DNA of 64,000 bases, taken from positions 401,510-465,509 of the forward strand of contig NZ_JAPFQI010000001.1 in assembly GCF_026183895.1 (NCBI RefSeq), given 5' to 3'. The translations under genes were made by a program, and so were the position numbers. The DNA comes from Sabulicella glaciei (GTDB lineage Bacteria; Pseudomonadota; Alphaproteobacteria; Acetobacterales; Acetobacteraceae). Positions within the stretch are counted from its first letter, which is position 1, and every line of letters starts with the position of its first letter. Positions 18,673 through 27,246 of the stretch are shown in pieces. The notes beneath the pieces were generated by a model. The model searched no databases and was not told where the DNA came from. It was given only the letters and a program-made list of their open reading frames with translations.

Positions 18673-19913
18673 CGCGCCGCGAATGGGCCTGGGCCTCCTA
18701 TGATTGGGCCAACAGCGCATTTCCGACCGTCGTTTCCACCTTCGTCATCGCCGCCTATTTCACCCGCGGCATCGCGCCCGACCCGGTGACGGGACAGGCC
18801 TGGTGGGGCTGGATGCAGGCCCTGACCGGCCTCGCCATCGGCCTGGCCTCGCCCGTGCTGGGGGCGATGGCGGATGCGGGCGGGCGGCGGCGCTTCTTCC
18901 TCGCGGTGTTCACGGCGCTGATGGCGGCCTGCACCGCCTCCATCTGGTTTGCCCAGCCCAGCCCGTCATGGGCGCTCTGGGCGCTGGCCTCCGTGGCGCT
19001 CGCCACCTTCTGCTTCGAGCTTGGCACGGTGTTCTACAACGCCATGCTGCCTGAGGTGACGGCGGCCTCGCGCATCGGCCGCGTCTCGGGCATCGGCTGG
19101 GCGCTGGGCTATGCCGGCGGCCTCGTCTGCCTGCTGGTCTGCCTCGTCCTGCTCGTGCAGCCCGATCCTTCGCCGCTCGGCCTCGATCGCGCGGCGGCGG
19201 AGCATGTGCGGGCGACGGCGCCGCTTGTCGCGGCATGGCTCCTCCTTTTCGCGTGGCCGCTGCTGATCTGGGCCCCGCCCGAGCGGCGCGGCGGCGACTG
19301 GCGCAACGGCTTCGGCGAGGTGCTGGGCACGATCCGCCGCCTGCCACGGCGCCCGGCGCTGCTGCGCTTCCTCCTCGCCCGGTTGCTCTACACGGATGGG
19401 CTGAACGTCCTTTTCGCCTTCGGGGCGGTCTTCGCCGCCGGGGTCTTCGGGATGGGCTTCGAGGAGATCCTGCTTTTCGGCATCGCGCTGAACGTGACGG
19501 GCGGGCTGGGCGCGCTGGCCGGTGGCTTCGCGGAGGAAAGGCTGGGCGCACGCAACGCGGTGCTGTTCTCGCTGCTTGCCTTGATGGCACTCGGCTCCGC
19601 CATGCTGCTGGTCGAGAGCAAGTTGGCCTTCTGGGTGCTGGGCGTTGCGCTCGGCCTGTTCTTCGGGCCGGCCCAGGCGGCCAGCCGCTCCCTGATGGCG
19701 CAGATGGCCCCGCCCGGCGAGATGGCGGCGCATTTCGGCCTCTTCGCCCTCAGCGGACGCGCGACGAGCTTCCTTGGCCCGGCACTGCTGGCACTGGTGA
19801 CGACGGCGACGCGCTCCCAGCGATGGGGGATGGCCGTGGTGCTGATGCTGCTGGGCGGCGGCGCGGCCATCCTCGCGACGCTTCCGCGTCGGGCCGCGCC
19901 TGCCGAGGCGTGA
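18669..19913 (+). CDS. MFS transporter, UMF1/Atg22-like
   Basis: This 414-residue protein has about twelve membrane helices. It begins with the family signature EWAWASYDWANSAFPTVV, typical of UMF1/Atg22-like major facilitators. Later pieces such as MLPEVTAASRIGRVSGIGWA and FFGPAQAASRSLMAQMAP support this. Atg22 exports amino acids from yeast vacuoles; bacterial members are mostly uncharacterised. Its ATG overlaps the glutamate dehydrogenase TGA, and a GGAGG ends one base before the ATG, so translation is probably by reinitiation. The coupling hints at transport of an amino acid or of a glutamate metabolism product, but that is inference. Confidence 0.85.
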   Translation: MTRREWAWASYDWANSAFPTVVSTFVIAAYFTRGIAPDPVTGQAWWGWMQALTGLAIGLASPVLGAMADAGGRRRFFLAVFTALMAACTASIWFAQPSPSWALWALASVALATFCFELGTVFYNAMLPEVTAASRIGRVSGIGWALGYAGGLVCLLVCLVLLVQPDPSPLGLDRAAAEHVRATAPLVAAWLLLFAWPLLIWAPPERRGGDWRNGFGEVLGTIRRLPRRPALLRFLLARLLYTDGLNVLFAFGAVFAAGVFGMGFEEILLFGIALNVTGGLGALAGGFAEERLGARNAVLFSLLALMALGSAMLLVESKLAFWVLGVALGLFFGPAQAASRSLMAQMAPPGEMAAHFGLFALSGRATSFLGPALLALVTTATRSQRWGMAVVLMLLGGGAAILATLPRRAAPAEA

Positions 19914-20885
19914 TCACCCCTCCGCCGTGATCCCCGCCTCGCGGATCACGCGCGTCCAGCGCTCGCGCTCGGCCTGGAGGAAGGCGGCGGCGTCGCGCTG
20001 CCCGCGGAACCGCGCGGCCACGCCCTGCTGGGCCATGGCCGCCACCAGCTCGGGGTCGCGCAAAGCACCATCCAGCGCGGCCTCCAGCCGGTCCAGCGCC
20101 GGCTGCGGCGTGCCGCGCAGCGCCATCAGCATGTGCCAGGATCCGGCCGTGAAGCCGGGCGCACCGGCCTCGTCTGTGGTGGGCACCTCGGGCAGAAGGG
20201 GCTCGCGACGAGCCGATGCCACGGCCAGGACGCGCACGCGGCCGCTTTCCACAGCGCCGCGCATCAGCGAGTAGCCGTCGATGATCATCTGCACCCGCCC
20301 GCCGGCGAGGTCCTGGATGGCCGGAGCGCTGCCGCGATAGGGCACGTGGACGATGTTCAGGCCGAACTCGCGCTTGAACAGTTCCAAGGCGAGGTGGGTC
20401 GGCCCGCCCGCCCCGGCCGAAGCGCCGTTCAGCCGCCCCGGGTTGGCGCGGGCATAGGCCATCAGTTCGGCCAGATTGCGTGCCGGCGTGTCGTTGCTGA
20501 CGGCGACGACCAGGAAGCTTTCCATGGTCTGCGCCACGGGAACGAAATCGCGGACCGTGTCGAAGGAAAGGTCACGGTAGAGGGAGTTGGTGACCGCCAG
20601 GTTGCCGACATTGCCGTAGAACAGCGTGTAGCCGTCGGTGCCGGATTTGGCGAAGGCATCCATGGCGATGTTGCCGTTGGCGCCGGCGCGGTTCTCGATG
20701 ACGAAGCTCTGCCCCAGCCGGTCGGCGACGCGCGGCAGTACGAGGCGTGCGACAATGTCCACCCCGCCCCCGGGCGGGAAGCCGACCAGCACGCGGACCG
20801 GCCGCGTCGGCCAGTTGCCCTGTGCGTGGGCGGCGAGTGGAAGCAGGAGTGGCGCAGCCAGCGCCGCGCGGCGGGGCAGTGTGAT
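19914..20885 (-). CDS. TTT-family (Bug) periplasmic binding protein, possible ATC start
   Basis: This is a receptor of the tripartite tricarboxylate transporter family. It has VRVLVGFPPGGGVDIVARL at the mature N-terminus, ENRAGANGNIAMDAFAKS, VPYRGSAPAIQDLAGGRV and a normal length of about 323 residues. The export signal (RRAALAAPLLLPLAAHAQ) lies upstream of the first canonical in-frame start, a GTG at 20792 that would cut into the mature domain. In the expected start position, six bases after GGGAGG, the codon is ATC (20885-20883). The gene may use a non-canonical start or have lost its ATG. No TctA/TctB permease genes are adjacent, which is common for this family. Confidence 0.85.
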   Translation of the reverse strand: MTLPRRAALAAPLLLPLAAHAQGNWPTRPVRVLVGFPPGGGVDIVARLVLPRVADRLGQSFVIENRAGANGNIAMDAFAKSGTDGYTLFYGNVGNLAVTNSLYRDLSFDTVRDFVPVAQTMESFLVVAVSNDTPARNLAELMAYARANPGRLNGASAGAGGPTHLALELFKREFGLNIVHVPYRGSAPAIQDLAGGRVQMIIDGYSLMRGAVESGRVRVLAVASARREPLLPEVPTTDEAGAPGFTAGSWHMLMALRGTPQPALDRLEAALDGALRDPELVAAMAQQGVAARFRGQRDAAAFLQAERERWTRVIREAGITAEG

Positions 20886-20973
20886 GGCGGTCCTCCCTCG
20901 GGGCGTCTTCGCACCTCGATGGGAGGCTGGCCCGGCTTCGCGGCGCGACGCAAGCGAAACCGGGCCGGATGGG

Positions 20974-21963
20974 TCAGAACATCGCGGCGGGCGCCACGGT
21001 GCTGCCCGTGAAGCCCCGCATCCGCAGCGGCTGCATCATGAAGCAGAACTCCGAGCGCCCCGTGGAGACCATCTCCGTGAGGTTCATGTTCTCAAGCAGA
21101 TGGACACCGTTCACCACCAGCGCGATCTGGTGCACGGGCAGCGAGGCGTGCGGCATGGTCTTGGACGGCGCGCATTCCACCGGCCAGTTATCCGAGCCGA
21201 GCAGCAGCGGGTTGCGCTCGATGAGCCACTCCGCCGCCGCCACGCCGATTCCGGGGCAGCCTCGCACGTAGCGCGCATTGTCCCGGCCCCAGAGGTGGCC
21301 CCAGCCGGTGTTGATGATCATGGCGTCGCCTTCGCGCAGCTCCACGCGCTGGCGCCGCAGGGCCTCCTCCAGGTCCTGGACCGTGATCTCGTAGTCGTCG
21401 GGCAGGGTCTGCACGCCCTTCAGCCCGGCCACGTCCATCAGCACGCCGCGAGTCATGATGGTGCCGACCGTCTCGATCCCCATCTCCGTGAAGCCGCCGC
21501 GCGACGAGATGGAGGGGACGTTGACGCAGTTATACGTCTCGTCGCCGATGGTCTGGTGCGGGAAGCCGTCGAATTGCGTCCCCACCTGCGCCATCTCGCC
21601 CACCACCAGCTCCTCGTTGGAGCCGCGCCGGTTGGCCTGGGGGTTCATGAACATCTGCTTCAGGTGCACGTCGAAGCGCCGCGTCCCGAAGAAGGGCATT
21701 TCCTGCGACAGCATGTGGCCCAGCTCGATCTTGCGCCCCTCGCGGATCATCCCCGCGGCGTCGCGCATCCGCTCCGGCGTCAGCAGGTTCATGGAGCCAC
21801 GGCGATCATTCGGCCCCCAGCGCGACGGGCAGCGCTGTGCTGAGGCTGGAGGCGACCAGCCCGATCCCTGTGCCTGGACCGGTGTGGCGGTCAGGCCGAG
21901 ATGGGCCGAGCCGCAGGCAAGGCAGGCGCCGAAAAGCGACCTGCGCGAGAATCCCTTCATCAT
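20974..21963 (-). CDS. cyclase-family (kynurenine formamidase-like) protein, TAT-exported
   Basis: This 329-residue protein has a twin-arginine signal (KGFSRRSLFGACLACGSAHL) and a signal cleavage region near residue 32. The body matches the cyclase family (PF04199), metal-dependent hydrolases related to kynurenine formamidase. The metal motif, usually HxGTHxDxPxH, reads QVGTQFDGFPH, as in the GTQ subgroup. Other conserved parts are VLMDVAGLKGV and MIINTGWGHLWG. The start at 21963 (ATGATG) follows GGAGGG. Its substrate is unknown. It follows the TTT receptor's promoter side with an 88-bp gap, in the same direction, so the two may form one uptake-and-degradation unit. Confidence 0.85.
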   Translation of the reverse strand: MMKGFSRRSLFGACLACGSAHLGLTATPVQAQGSGWSPPASAQRCPSRWGPNDRRGSMNLLTPERMRDAAGMIREGRKIELGHMLSQEMPFFGTRRFDVHLKQMFMNPQANRRGSNEELVVGEMAQVGTQFDGFPHQTIGDETYNCVNVPSISSRGGFTEMGIETVGTIMTRGVLMDVAGLKGVQTLPDDYEITVQDLEEALRRQRVELREGDAMIINTGWGHLWGRDNARYVRGCPGIGVAAAEWLIERNPLLLGSDNWPVECAPSKTMPHASLPVHQIALVVNGVHLLENMNLTEMVSTGRSEFCFMMQPLRMRGFTGSTVAPAAMF

Positions 21964-22051
21964 CGTTCCCTCCGCGGCCGGTCCTCTGCAGGGACCGCGC
22001 CGCCTTGGAAAGCTTACCACTGCGCTGAAAAAAACTGCCAGCGCATTGAAG

Positions 22052-22750
22052 TCAGGTGCCGGACATCATCACGGCAGGCATTGGGATGGTCTCGTCGCGC
22101 ACCCCGCGCACGCCCGGGACGGACTCCGCCAGCACGCGCAACCCGCGCCGCACGGATTCATCGCGCATGAAGCCGTGAAGCTCCACAATTCCGTCCTTCA
22201 CCTCGATCATGGTGTGAAAGCCGTCCACCCAGGGCTGGCGGCGCATCAACGCCAGCACGGCGCGACGAATCCGCTCGTCTGAGCAATCGGCGGGCTCGGC
22301 CGAGGGGGCGACGAGGGCACGCAAGAGGTCGGCGCGGCTGACGATGCCGCGCAGCCGCCCATCCTCGATGACCAGAACGCGGCGGATGCCCCGCTCCTCC
22401 ATCAGCGCCGCCACCTGGCTGGCGCGCATGTCGCTGGCGACGGAGACGACCTCCTCCGTCATCACGTCGGCGGCGCGAAGGCCGTGGGTGCGGGCGAAGC
22501 GGTCGGCCATGGCGCCCGGATCGCTGAACAGGGTGCGGAACCAGGAAGCCGGGCGTTCCTCCTCGCCGGCCAAGCGGCGGATCAGGTCGGCCTCGGTCAC
22601 GATGCCCATCACGTCGCCCTTCTCGCCCAGCACGGGCACGGCGCTGATGCCGCGCTCGGCCAGGAGGCGTGCGATGGCGAAGACGGGGGTGGCGAGGGGG
22701 ACGGTGACGACCACGGTGGTCATCAGGTCTCCGGCGGTGAGGCGGTTCAT
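22052..22750 (-). CDS. CBS-pair and BON domain protein
   Basis: This 232-residue protein has two CBS domains, about 8-60 (LMTTVVVTVPLATPVFAIAR) and 95-150 (VMTEEVVSVASDMRASQVAA). A BON domain at the C-terminus, about 165-225, includes VKDGIVELHGFMRDESVRRG. CBS pairs sense adenosyl ligands; BON domains usually bind membranes or lipids. Proteins of this layout are common near stress genes, and their targets are unknown. The start at 22750 has GGAGA seven bases upstream. It is divergent from the TAXI receptor gene. Confidence 0.9.
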   Translation of the reverse strand: MNRLTAGDLMTTVVVTVPLATPVFAIARLLAERGISAVPVLGEKGDVMGIVTEADLIRRLAGEEERPASWFRTLFSDPGAMADRFARTHGLRAADVMTEEVVSVASDMRASQVAALMEERGIRRVLVIEDGRLRGIVSRADLLRALVAPSAEPADCSDERIRRAVLALMRRQPWVDGFHTMIEVKDGIVELHGFMRDESVRRGLRVLAESVPGVRGVRDETIPMPAVMMSGT

Positions 22751-22888
22751 GGCAGGGTCTCCAGCAAGTTGCCCTGTCTTGCGACACTCCAGGGACCGGC
22801 CGCCTTGATCCCGCGCAAGGGCTTTGCTTTTGCGAGGCGTCTCGCTTAATGCAGACAAAACGAATCAATCAGTCCGGAGGAACAAGCC

Positions 22889-23860
22889 TTGAACCGCATC
22901 AGCCGCCGCGCCGCCCTTGCCTTGCCCGCGATCCTGGGGGCTTCCACGGGCGCCCTGGCTCAGGGTCAGCAACTCGTGATTGCAACCGGGACGACCGGTG
23001 GCGTGTACTATCCGCTGGGCGGGGCGCTCGGGAACTACCTCAGCCGCGCCCTGCCCAACACCTCCGCCACGGCCGAGGTGACGGCGGGCTCCACCGCGAA
23101 CTTCCAGCTTCTTGGCGCGAACCGCGCGCAGATCGTGTTCGGGCAGGTGGACGCGGCGGTGGACTCAATCCGCGGCGCGGGCCAGTTCCGCGGCCGCCAG
23201 GTGCCGACGCGCGCCATCGCCGTGCTGTATACCAACCGCATGCAGGTGGTGACCACGGCGGACCGCAACATCCGCACCATGGCCGACCTGAAGGGCAAGC
23301 GCATCTCGACCGGCGCGCCGCAGAGCGCGACGGAACTCTTCGCCTCGCGCCTCATCGCCGCCGCCGGGCTGAACCTCAACAGCGACTTCCGTGGCCGCGA
23401 GCGCCTGTCGCCGGCGGAAAGCACCAACGCCATCCGCGACAACAAGATCGACGCCTATTTCTTCGTGTCCGGCGTGCCGACCAGCGCCATCACCGACCTC
23501 GCGGCGACGCCCGGCACGCAGATCGTCCTGATCGATCACGCGGAGTTCCTGGAGCCGATCGTGCGCGAGAACGGCCCGGTCTATTTCGCCGAGGAAATTC
23601 CGGCGAACACGTATCCCGGCCAGACGCAGGCCAACAAGCAGCTTTCCGTCGCCAACATCCTGGCGGTGCGCGAGGACGCCTCGCCCGATCTCGTCCGCTC
23701 GATCCTGACGACGCTGTGGGAGAATCGCGAGGATTGGGGCCGCGTCCATGCCGAGGCACGCAACTTCAGCGTCCAGGGGCAGAAGACCGCCGCGGCGGGC
23801 GTGCCCTGGCACCCGGCGGCCGAGGCGTTCTGGCGCGGTCAGGGCGCCAACCTGGGCTGA
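22889..23860 (+). CDS. TAXI-family TRAP transporter solute-binding protein
   Basis: This 323-residue periplasmic receptor has a signal peptide (RRAALALPAILGASTGALAQ) and a mature start LVIATGTTGGVYYPLGGALG, the hallmark of TAXI receptors. KGKRISTGAPQSATELFA and NKIDAYFFVSGVPTSAI are also typical. It starts with TTG at 22889, eight bases after GGAGG; no in-frame ATG fits the signal peptide. TAXI receptors deliver ligands, often glutamate or other carboxylates, to a fused permease. The permease gene follows after an unusually strong terminator, so the receptor should be made in excess. The ligand is not predictable. Confidence 0.93.
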   Translation: MNRISRRAALALPAILGASTGALAQGQQLVIATGTTGGVYYPLGGALGNYLSRALPNTSATAEVTAGSTANFQLLGANRAQIVFGQVDAAVDSIRGAGQFRGRQVPTRAIAVLYTNRMQVVTTADRNIRTMADLKGKRISTGAPQSATELFASRLIAAAGLNLNSDFRGRERLSPAESTNAIRDNKIDAYFFVSGVPTSAITDLAATPGTQIVLIDHAEFLEPIVRENGPVYFAEEIPANTYPGQTQANKQLSVANILAVREDASPDLVRSILTTLWENREDWGRVHAEARNFSVQGQKTAAAGVPWHPAAEAFWRGQGANLG

Positions 23861-23890
23861 CCGGACCTCCGGCGCTTCCTCGAGCCAATA

Positions 23891-23926
23891 CGGGGCGCGG
23901 CGTCGGTGCCGCGCCCCGCTTTTTCC
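23891..23926 (+). terminator. strong intrinsic terminator inside TAXI-TRAP operon
   Basis: A perfect 11-bp GC-only stem (CGGGGCGCGGC and its complement GCCGCGCCCCG) surrounds a six-base loop (GTCGGT) and is followed by CTTTTTCC. It lies between the receptor stop and the permease start, 17 bp before the latter. It fits a partial terminator that lowers permease expression relative to the receptor. Confidence 0.88.
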
Positions 23927-23942
23927 AGGGTAACTTTCCCGC

Positions 23943-25961
23943 ATGACCCAGCCCTCAAATCCGTTCTCCGAGATCGCTCCAAACGCGATGGATGCCGAGA
24001 CCGCCGCCAAGGTCGAAAAGCTGATCGAGGCGGAAGAGGGGGTGATGAACCGCTTCCAGGGGGCGCTGGGCGTCGTGGCGGTGGGCATCGCCCTCGTCAT
24101 GTCGCTTTTCCACCTGTGGGCGGCCTGGAGCATCGTGCCCACCACGACGCTGCGCTTCGCGCATGTGGGCTTCACCCTGGTGCTGGGCTTCATGCTCTTC
24201 CCGGTGGCGCGCCGCTTCCGCGACCGCTTCCCACCCTGGGATTGGGCGCTGATCGCTGCCGGGCTCTACGTCACCTGGTACCTGATCTCCGGCGGCGACG
24301 ACCTGCAGGACCGCATCATCTTCCCCGAGCCGATGGACATCGTGGTCGGCTGGCTGCTGATCGCATTGGTGCTGGAGGCGACGCGGCGCTGCACGGGCTG
24401 GATCATGCCCGTGGTCGCGATCTGCTTCCTGCTCTACGCCTTTTTCGGCAACCACCTCCCGGCGCCATGGACCCATCGCGGATATGACGAGGAGCGGCTG
24501 ATCCCGCATCTCTCCATCACGCTTGAGGGAATCTTTGGCACGGCGGTGGACGTGTCCGCCACGTTGATCATCCTCTTCACCATTTACGGCGCGATCCTCA
24601 GCGCGACAGGCGCGGGCAAGTACTTTGTGGATTTCTCCTTCGCCGCTACGGGTGGCCGACCCTCCTCGGCGGGGCGGACCGTGGTGCTGTCTGCCTTCCT
24701 TCTCGGCGGCCCCTCGGGGTCGGGCGTCGCCACCACGGTGACGATCGGCACGGTGGCATGGCCGATGATGCGCCGGGTCGGCTACACCTCGCACGACGCG
24801 GGCGGGCTGCTCGCGGCGGGCGGCCTGGGGGCCATCGTCTCGCCTCCCATCATGGGCGCCGCCGCCTTCCTGATCGCCGAATACCTGAAGATCAGCTACC
24901 TCGACGTGCTGATCATGGCGATCATCCCGACGGTGCTCTACTACGCCGCGCTGCTGTTTATGGTGGAACTGGACCAGCGCCGCATCCGCCTGTCCGGCGT
25001 TAACGTGGACGACGCGCCGATCACGACGGAGCGCGTCTGGCCGATGTTCAAGCGCGGGTGGTACCATTTCACCTCGCTGATCGCGATCATCGCCTTCATG
25101 AGCATCGGCTATTCGGCCACGCTGTCCGTGCTCTACGCCATGCTGCTGGCCATCGCGCTGTCCTTCCTGTCGCGGGAAAGCGCCCTGTACCCGCTGAAGC
25201 TGGCCCGCACCCTCGCCGCGGGGTCGGAGCAGGCGCTCGGCATCGCCGCCACCTGCGCCTGCGCCGGCATCATCGTCGGCTGCATCACCCTGACGGGGTT
25301 GGGGCTGAAGTTCTCCGACATCGCCATCCAGGCGGCGGGCGGCTCGCTGATCGTCACGGCGATCTACACCGGGCTGATCGTCTGGGTGGTCGGCCTCGCC
25401 GTGCCCGTCACCGCCTCCTACATCATCTGCGCGGTGGTCGCGGCGCCGGCGCTCATCAAGCTGGGCGTTCCGGACTACGCGGCGCACATGTTCGTCTTCT
25501 ACTACGCCGTGCTCAGCGAGGTTTCTCCGCCGACCGCGCTCTCGCCCTTCGCTGCGGCGGCCATCACGGGCGCAGGCCCCTATCGCACCACGCTGATGGC
25601 TTGGAAGTACACGCTCCCGGCCTTCGTCCTGCCCTTCGTCTTCGTCACCGATCCGCAGGGGGTGGGGCTGCTGCTCAACTTCGTCGGGGACATGACCTGG
25701 GTGGACGTGTTCTGGCAGATCTTCTTCGCCACGCTTGGCCTAGCGGGCCTAGCCTCCGCCTGCCAGGGCTTCGCCATCACCGCCATGGGCACGCTGGAGC
25801 GTTGGATGATGGGGCTCGCCGGCCTGCTGATGGTCTTCCCGGCCGTCCTGGAGGCGGTGACGTGGGATTCCATTCCGGCGCCGCACTGGTTGGGCCTGGG
25901 CCTCGGCATCCTGTTGCTCGTCGGTCAGGTGATGCGGCGACGCCGCACCGCCGCAGCCTGA
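23943..25961 (+). CDS. fused TRAP transporter permease (DctQM, TAXI type)
   Basis: This 672-residue inner-membrane protein joins the small (DctQ, about 40-190) and large (DctM) TRAP permease units in one chain, the usual form in TAXI systems. Recognisable DctM parts include FLLGGPSGSGVATTVTIGTV, GGLGAIVSPPIMGAAAF and YAVLSEVSPPTALSPFAAAA. About 16-18 helices are evident. It imports the receptor's ligand, driven by a sodium or proton gradient. The ATG at 23943 has only weak Shine-Dalgarno material (AGGGTAAC). Its 3' end is overlapped on the other strand by a small lipoprotein frame. Confidence 0.93.
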   Translation: MTQPSNPFSEIAPNAMDAETAAKVEKLIEAEEGVMNRFQGALGVVAVGIALVMSLFHLWAAWSIVPTTTLRFAHVGFTLVLGFMLFPVARRFRDRFPPWDWALIAAGLYVTWYLISGGDDLQDRIIFPEPMDIVVGWLLIALVLEATRRCTGWIMPVVAICFLLYAFFGNHLPAPWTHRGYDEERLIPHLSITLEGIFGTAVDVSATLIILFTIYGAILSATGAGKYFVDFSFAATGGRPSSAGRTVVLSAFLLGGPSGSGVATTVTIGTVAWPMMRRVGYTSHDAGGLLAAGGLGAIVSPPIMGAAAFLIAEYLKISYLDVLIMAIIPTVLYYAALLFMVELDQRRIRLSGVNVDDAPITTERVWPMFKRGWYHFTSLIAIIAFMSIGYSATLSVLYAMLLAIALSFLSRESALYPLKLARTLAAGSEQALGIAATCACAGIIVGCITLTGLGLKFSDIAIQAAGGSLIVTAIYTGLIVWVVGLAVPVTASYIICAVVAAPALIKLGVPDYAAHMFVFYYAVLSEVSPPTALSPFAAAAITGAGPYRTTLMAWKYTLPAFVLPFVFVTDPQGVGLLLNFVGDMTWVDVFWQIFFATLGLAGLASACQGFAITAMGTLERWMMGLAGLLMVFPAVLEAVTWDSIPAPHWLGLGLGILLLVGQVMRRRRTAAA

Positions 25962-26148
25962 GCGCCCCTCGGACCCGGCCGTTCGGCCAGCGGAGGGCGA
26001 GCATGATCTCCGGCTGGTCGGCCCAGTCGGGGGCACGGGGCGACATGTGGGGTTGCTCCGTCTCGGCACTGGGCGGCGGGGGCCGCACGGCGCAGGCGGA
26101 GAGGGCGGTTGCGACGGCCAGCGCAGCCATGAGGCGTCCTGCCTTCAT
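25777..26148 (-). CDS. putative small lipoprotein, antisense overlap with TRAP gene
   Basis: This frame of 123 codons begins MKAGRLMAALAVATALSAC, a convincing lipoprotein signal with lipobox LSAC, followed by a proline-rich spacer. The first 60 residues look real. The last 60 run antisense to the end of the TRAP permease gene and are Arg/Pro-rich, so the true C-terminus may have been changed by a frameshift or stop loss. An AAGGA directly before the ATG is a poor ribosome site. No homologue is recognised. Confidence 0.4.
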   Translation of the reverse strand: MKAGRLMAALAVATALSACAVRPPPPSAETEQPHMSPRAPDWADQPEIMLALRWPNGRVRGALRLRRCGVAASPDRRATGCRGPGPTSAAPEWNPTSPPPGRPGRPSAGRRAPSSNAPACPWR

Positions 26149-26263
26149 TCCTTGCTTTTCCTCGGTCGTTTCTGAGGGTGCGCAAGCGCGAGGGCCATCG
26201 CAATCCGTGATTGCCCGCACCATCTATGGGATAGATTGTCCCCAACCTAGGAGACGCCGGATC

Positions 26264-27202
26264 ATGCGCCGTCCTTCCCACCTCCTCGCCATCGCCGCCG
26301 CGGCGCTTCTCGCCCTGGCGCCGGCCCTGGCGGATGCCCGCCCAGGCGGCGGGTTCTCCTCCGGCAGCCGGGGCGCGCGCACCTACGCGCCGCCGCCTTC
26401 GACCAGCACGGCGCCGGCGCCCAGCCGGCAGATGGACCGCACCATGACGCAGCCCACGCGCCCCGGCTCACCGGCCGCGGCGCCCGGCGCAGCGCGGCCG
26501 CAGACCGCCCAGCCCGGCGGCATGTTCCGCAACCCCTTCATGGCGGGGCTGATCGGTGGCGGCCTGCTTGGGCTGATGATGGGCGGTGGCTTCCTGGCCG
26601 GCGGCTTCGCCGGGATGCTCGGCGTGCTGCTCCAGGTCATTCTGATCGGCGGCCTGATCATGCTGGCGGTCTCGCTGCTGCGTCGCCGCGCCCAGCCGGC
26701 CCCGGCCGGCATGGCGCGCGAGGCCCATGGCGCCGGCGGCCGACCCGGCCTGCTGCCCGGCCTCGCGGGCGGTGGCGCCGCTGCCTCCGCACCCGTCTCG
26801 ATCGGGTCGGCCGATTACCAATCCTTCGAGACCCTGCTGAAGCAGGTGAACGAGGCTTGGTCGCGCGAGGATCTGGGCACCCTGTCGCGCATCGCCACGC
26901 CGGAGATGGTGGGGTTCTTCCGCGACGACTTCGCCGCCCTCCGGACGCGGGGCTGGAAGAACGAGACGCGCGACGTCCGGTTGGAGCAGGGCGACCTTGC
27001 CGAGGCCTGGAGCGAAGGGGCGCGCGACTATGCCACCGTCGCCATGCGCTTCTCTGCCGTGGACGTGACGCGAGAGGTGGCCACCGGCCGCATCACCGAG
27101 GGCGACCCAGAGACGCGGACCATGGCGATCGAGTACTGGACCTTTGTCCGCAGCCAGGGTAGCCCCTGGCAGCTTTCGGCGATCCAGCAGGCCGGCGCCT
27201 GA
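26264..27202 (+). CDS. Tim44-like domain membrane protein
   Basis: This 312-residue protein has an N-terminal signal-like helix (RRPSHLLAIAAAALLALAPA) and a Pro/Ala/Ser-rich low-complexity stretch (30-95). A glycine-rich transmembrane region lies at about 100-145 (LLGLMMGGGFLAGGFAGMLG). The C-terminal Tim44-like domain starts near residue 185 (DYQSFETLLKQVNEAWSRED, then YATVAMRFSAVDVTREV). Bacterial Tim44-domain proteins are membrane-anchored and largely uncharacterised. The ATG at 26264 has AGGAG at good spacing. It is a single-gene unit, convergent with the RraA-like gene. Confidence 0.85.
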   Translation: MRRPSHLLAIAAAALLALAPALADARPGGGFSSGSRGARTYAPPPSTSTAPAPSRQMDRTMTQPTRPGSPAAAPGAARPQTAQPGGMFRNPFMAGLIGGGLLGLMMGGGFLAGGFAGMLGVLLQVILIGGLIMLAVSLLRRRAQPAPAGMAREAHGAGGRPGLLPGLAGGGAAASAPVSIGSADYQSFETLLKQVNEAWSREDLGTLSRIATPEMVGFFRDDFAALRTRGWKNETRDVRLEQGDLAEAWSEGARDYATVAMRFSAVDVTREVATGRITEGDPETRTMAIEYWTFVRSQGSPWQLSAIQQAGA

Positions 27203-27246
27203 GCGCCGGCACCGAGCGGCAGGCGAGGGGGCTCAGCCCCCCTCGC
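27191..27246. terminator. paired hairpins between convergent genes
   Basis: Two stems sit where the Tim44-like and RraA-like genes meet. One is GCCGGCGC/GCGCCGGC around CTGA (27191-27210), which includes the first gene's stop. The other is GCGAGGGGG/CCCCCTCGC around CTCAGC (27223-27246), which includes the second gene's stop. There is no long T-run, only CCCTTTTCC to the right, so bidirectional termination is likely but not certain. Confidence 0.5.

Noticed and set aside
26040-26260. Possible extra upstream coding for the Tim44-like gene
   Set aside because: The frame continues open from the TRAP gene region, but a signal peptide and AGGAG place the start at 26264.
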